Assembly (NCBI RefSeq): GCF_022385335.1
Contig: NZ_CP092431.1
Span: forward strand, 9,362,001-9,426,000
Direction of reading: 5' to 3'
Source: Streptomyces deccanensis
GTDB taxonomy: Bacteria; Actinomycetota; Actinomycetes; Streptomycetales; Streptomycetaceae
DNA length: 64,000 nt
The notes under the pieces are model-generated. The model searched no databases, was not told the origin of the DNA, and saw only the letters and a list, made by a program, of their open reading frames with translations. How positions within the stretch are numbered: the stretch's first letter is position 1; every line of letters begins with the position of its first letter. Position numbers and translations under genes: made by a program. Positions 62,135-64,000 of the stretch are shown piece after piece.

Positions 62135-63771
62135 CGATCACGACGACGTTCACCACGACGGCCCGGCCCACCCGGCTGCCCGCCGACGCGGACGCCCCCG
62201 GCAACCTGGCGGCCCATCTCGCCGCCCTCGCCGAGCGACGCGGCTGGACCCACCGCCCGGCCTTCCACCAGGGCCACCGGGCCTACTCTCACGGTGAGAT
62301 CCACGACCTCGCGGCCCGCACCGCCACCGTCCTCACCGACCACGGCGTCCGCCCCGGCGACCGCGTCCTGCTCGCCCTCCCGGACTCCGTCACCTGGGTC
62401 ACCACGTTCCTCGCCCTGGCCCGCCTGGGCGCGGTCGCGGTCCTGGTCAACCCCGAACTCACCCCGCCGGAACTGCAGTTCATGGCGGAGGACACGAAGG
62501 CGGTCCTGTGGGTGACGGGCCCGGCGCTCGACGGTTACATCCCCTCGCCCCGAAAGGGGAACGGCGCCGTGACCTCCGCGGCCCCACCGCCCGGGCGCGA
62601 CCAGTCACGGGCCGGCCGCGCCGCGCGGACGGGCAAGTCGGCGCCGCGCCTCGGCTCCGACCAACTGACGGCCCTGAGCGCCACCGCCGTGCCCAAGGAG
62701 ACGGCCCACCCGGTCGACGCCCACACCCCCCTCTACATCCAGTACACCTCCGGAACCACCGGCCACCCCAAGGGCGTCGTCCACGTCCACGGCGACCCCA
62801 AGACGTACCACGACCTCATCGGCCGCCGACTGCTGCGCATCACCCCCGACGACGTCACCCTCTCCGTCTCCCGCCTGTACTTCGCCTACGGCTTCGGCAA
62901 CGCCCTCGTCTTCCCGCTCTTCTCCGGCTCCTCCGCAGTCCTCGCCGACCGCCGTCCCACCCCCGCGGCGGTCGACGAGCTCGTCGCCCGGCACCGCGTG
63001 ACCCTCCTGTACTCGGTGCCCTCCGCGTACGCCGCCCTCGTCACCGACCGGGCGGACGGCCACCGGGACTGCTTCGCCTCGGTGCGCGCGGCGGTGTCGG
63101 CCGGCGAGGGCATGCCCGCCGGACTCGGCAAGCAGGTCACCGAACTGCTCGGCGCCCCCGTCCTCGAACAGATCGGCTCCACCGAGGCCGGCCACGCGTT
63201 CTGCGCCAACAGCTTCGACCACAACCACCCCGGTACGGTCGGCCGCCCCGTCCCCGGGTTCGAGGTGGAACTCCGCGACCGCGCCGGCAAACCGGTGCCG
63301 GACGGCGAGGCGGGCGAACTCTGGGTGCGCGGACCGACGGTGACGCCCGGCTACCTCAACCGGCCCGAGGAGACCGAACGCACCCTCGTCGGCGGCTGGC
63401 TGGCCACACGGGACCGGGCCGTCCGCGAACCCGACGGCACCTACCGCCACCTCGGCCGCGCCGACGACATGGAGATGGTCGGCGGCATCACCGTCTCCCC
63501 GCTGGAGGTGGAGGCGCTGCTGCGCACCCACCCCGGCGTCCGGGACGTCGCCGTCGCCGCCGTCACCGACGAACGCGGCGCCAGCAGGCTCCGGGCCTTC
63601 GTCGTCCCCGTCCCGCCCATCGGGGTGGGTCTGGAGGCCGAACTGATCTGCATGGCCCGCGACCGGCTCGCCGCCTTCAAGGTCCCCCGCAGCGTCAGCT
63701 TCGTGCCCACGCTGCCCCGCACCGCGACCGGCAAGCTCCGCCGCCACCTCGTCCGCCAAGGAGCGTGGTGA
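62131..63771 (+). CDS. Aryl-CoA ligase, benzoate-CoA ligase type
   Basis: A 546-residue adenylating enzyme. The AMP-binding motif YIQYTSGTTGHPKG lies near 201-214; LEQIGSTEAGHAF, YRHLGRADDMEMVGG and the final TATGKLRRH (catalytic Lys) complete the set. The sequence style is that of benzoate/4-hydroxybenzoate-CoA ligases. Overlap with pabAB by ATGA makes p-aminobenzoate a likely substrate, giving p-aminobenzoyl-CoA as a starter unit. An Ala/Gly/Pro/Arg-rich insert of about 50 residues (near 137-190) precedes the AMP motif and is unusual. Confidence 0.87.
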   Translation: MTITTTFTTTARPTRLPADADAPGNLAAHLAALAERRGWTHRPAFHQGHRAYSHGEIHDLAARTATVLTDHGVRPGDRVLLALPDSVTWVTTFLALARLGAVAVLVNPELTPPELQFMAEDTKAVLWVTGPALDGYIPSPRKGNGAVTSAAPPPGRDQSRAGRAARTGKSAPRLGSDQLTALSATAVPKETAHPVDAHTPLYIQYTSGTTGHPKGVVHVHGDPKTYHDLIGRRLLRITPDDVTLSVSRLYFAYGFGNALVFPLFSGSSAVLADRRPTPAAVDELVARHRVTLLYSVPSAYAALVTDRADGHRDCFASVRAAVSAGEGMPAGLGKQVTELLGAPVLEQIGSTEAGHAFCANSFDHNHPGTVGRPVPGFEVELRDRAGKPVPDGEAGELWVRGPTVTPGYLNRPEETERTLVGGWLATRDRAVREPDGTYRHLGRADDMEMVGGITVSPLEVEALLRTHPGVRDVAVAAVTDERGASRLRAFVVPVPPIGVGLEAELICMARDRLAAFKVPRSVSFVPTLPRTATGKLRRHLVRQGAW

Positions 63772-63774
63772 GCC

Positions 63775-64000
63775 ATGGCCGACACCCTCATCCCCGCAGA
63801 AAGGCCCGCTGCCATGCGAGAGCGGCTCCACACCGAACGACAACCCGCCCTCGCCGGCCGCGGCTTCTACCTGGGCTCCATGTTCCGCGAGGCCGCCGAA
63901 CGCCACGGCCCCGTCTTCGTCACACTGGACCGGCCCCTCGATGTCGACCCCGACCTCGGGACCGACCTCTCCTACACCGCCCTCGCCGACCTCGTCGACC
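63775..64000 (+). CDS. Start of a further adenylate-forming enzyme (cut by the window edge)
   Basis: The first 75 codons of a gene that starts three bases after the ligase stop, with AAGGAGCG as ribosome binding site. The sequence (FREAAERHGPVFVTLDRPLDVDPDLGTDLSYTALADLVD) resembles the N-terminus of class I adenylate-forming enzymes (acyl-CoA or AMP ligases). The active site is beyond the edge, so the assignment is tentative. Confidence 0.6.
   Translation, partial: MADTLIPAERPAAMRERLHTERQPALAGRGFYLGSMFREAAERHGPVFVTLDRPLDVDPDLGTDLSYTALADLVD

Overview
The window is about 72% GC by eye, its genes use mostly G or C in third codon positions, and it carries several families typical of Streptomyces: a subtilisin-type protease inhibitor, a SapB/AmfS-type lanthipeptide locus, mycothiol-linked formaldehyde oxidation and SpoIIE-like phosphatases with GAF/PAS sensors. 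I read it as a stretch of Streptomyces chromosome rich in accessory and secreted functions. No tRNA, rRNA, CRISPR array or intact insertion sequence was recognised.

Layout. 1-8.9 kb: the tail of an upstream gene, a membrane protein joining sigma-like, zinc-finger and ricin-lectin parts, a flavin 2-hydroxy-acid oxidase, a secreted carbonic anhydrase, a protease inhibitor, a STAS protein, a Ppx/GppA phosphatase and a GNAT enzyme. 8.9-13.7 kb: a probable zinc-responsive operon behind a Zur-like box: binding lipoprotein, a permease that fuses both membrane subunits and begins at an apparent ATA codon, and an MFS exporter. No transport ATPase is present in it. 14.2-20.4 kb: an NHLP-type bacteriocin export set (two ABC proteins, one with a C39 peptidase, and an HlyD-like adaptor) led by a Gly-Gly leader peptide gene whose core lacks Cys and consists of two similar halves. 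21.2-22.6 kb: a secreted S1 protease with a long repetitive acidic tail.

22.8-35.6 kb: a SapB/AmfS-type class III lanthipeptide locus (amfT, amfS, amfB, amfA, with a convergent amfR regulator), flanked on both sides by SpoIIE-family phosphatases with GAF/PAS domains. 35.6-49.7 kb: mixed genes, including a phosphoesterase, XdhC, two tandem secreted barrel-type proteins, a GH5-type glycosidase, a beta-propeller divergent from a TetR regulator, a glycosyltransferase, an aldehyde dehydrogenase and an ABC exporter.

49.8-55.3 kb: a sulfane-sulfur module (rhodanese, CstR-like repressor, TauE/SafE exporter, MBL-rhodanese fusion) with three palindromes that match one another, followed by a mycothiol-dependent formaldehyde dehydrogenase and its MBL partner. 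55.5-59.0 kb: two short-chain dehydrogenases around a frameshifted remnant, and a PLP decarboxylase. 59.4-64.0 kb: the left edge of what looks like a p-aminobenzoate-using biosynthetic cluster (ABM-domain membrane protein, PabA-PabB fusion, aryl-CoA ligase, start of another adenylating enzyme) that continues past the right edge.
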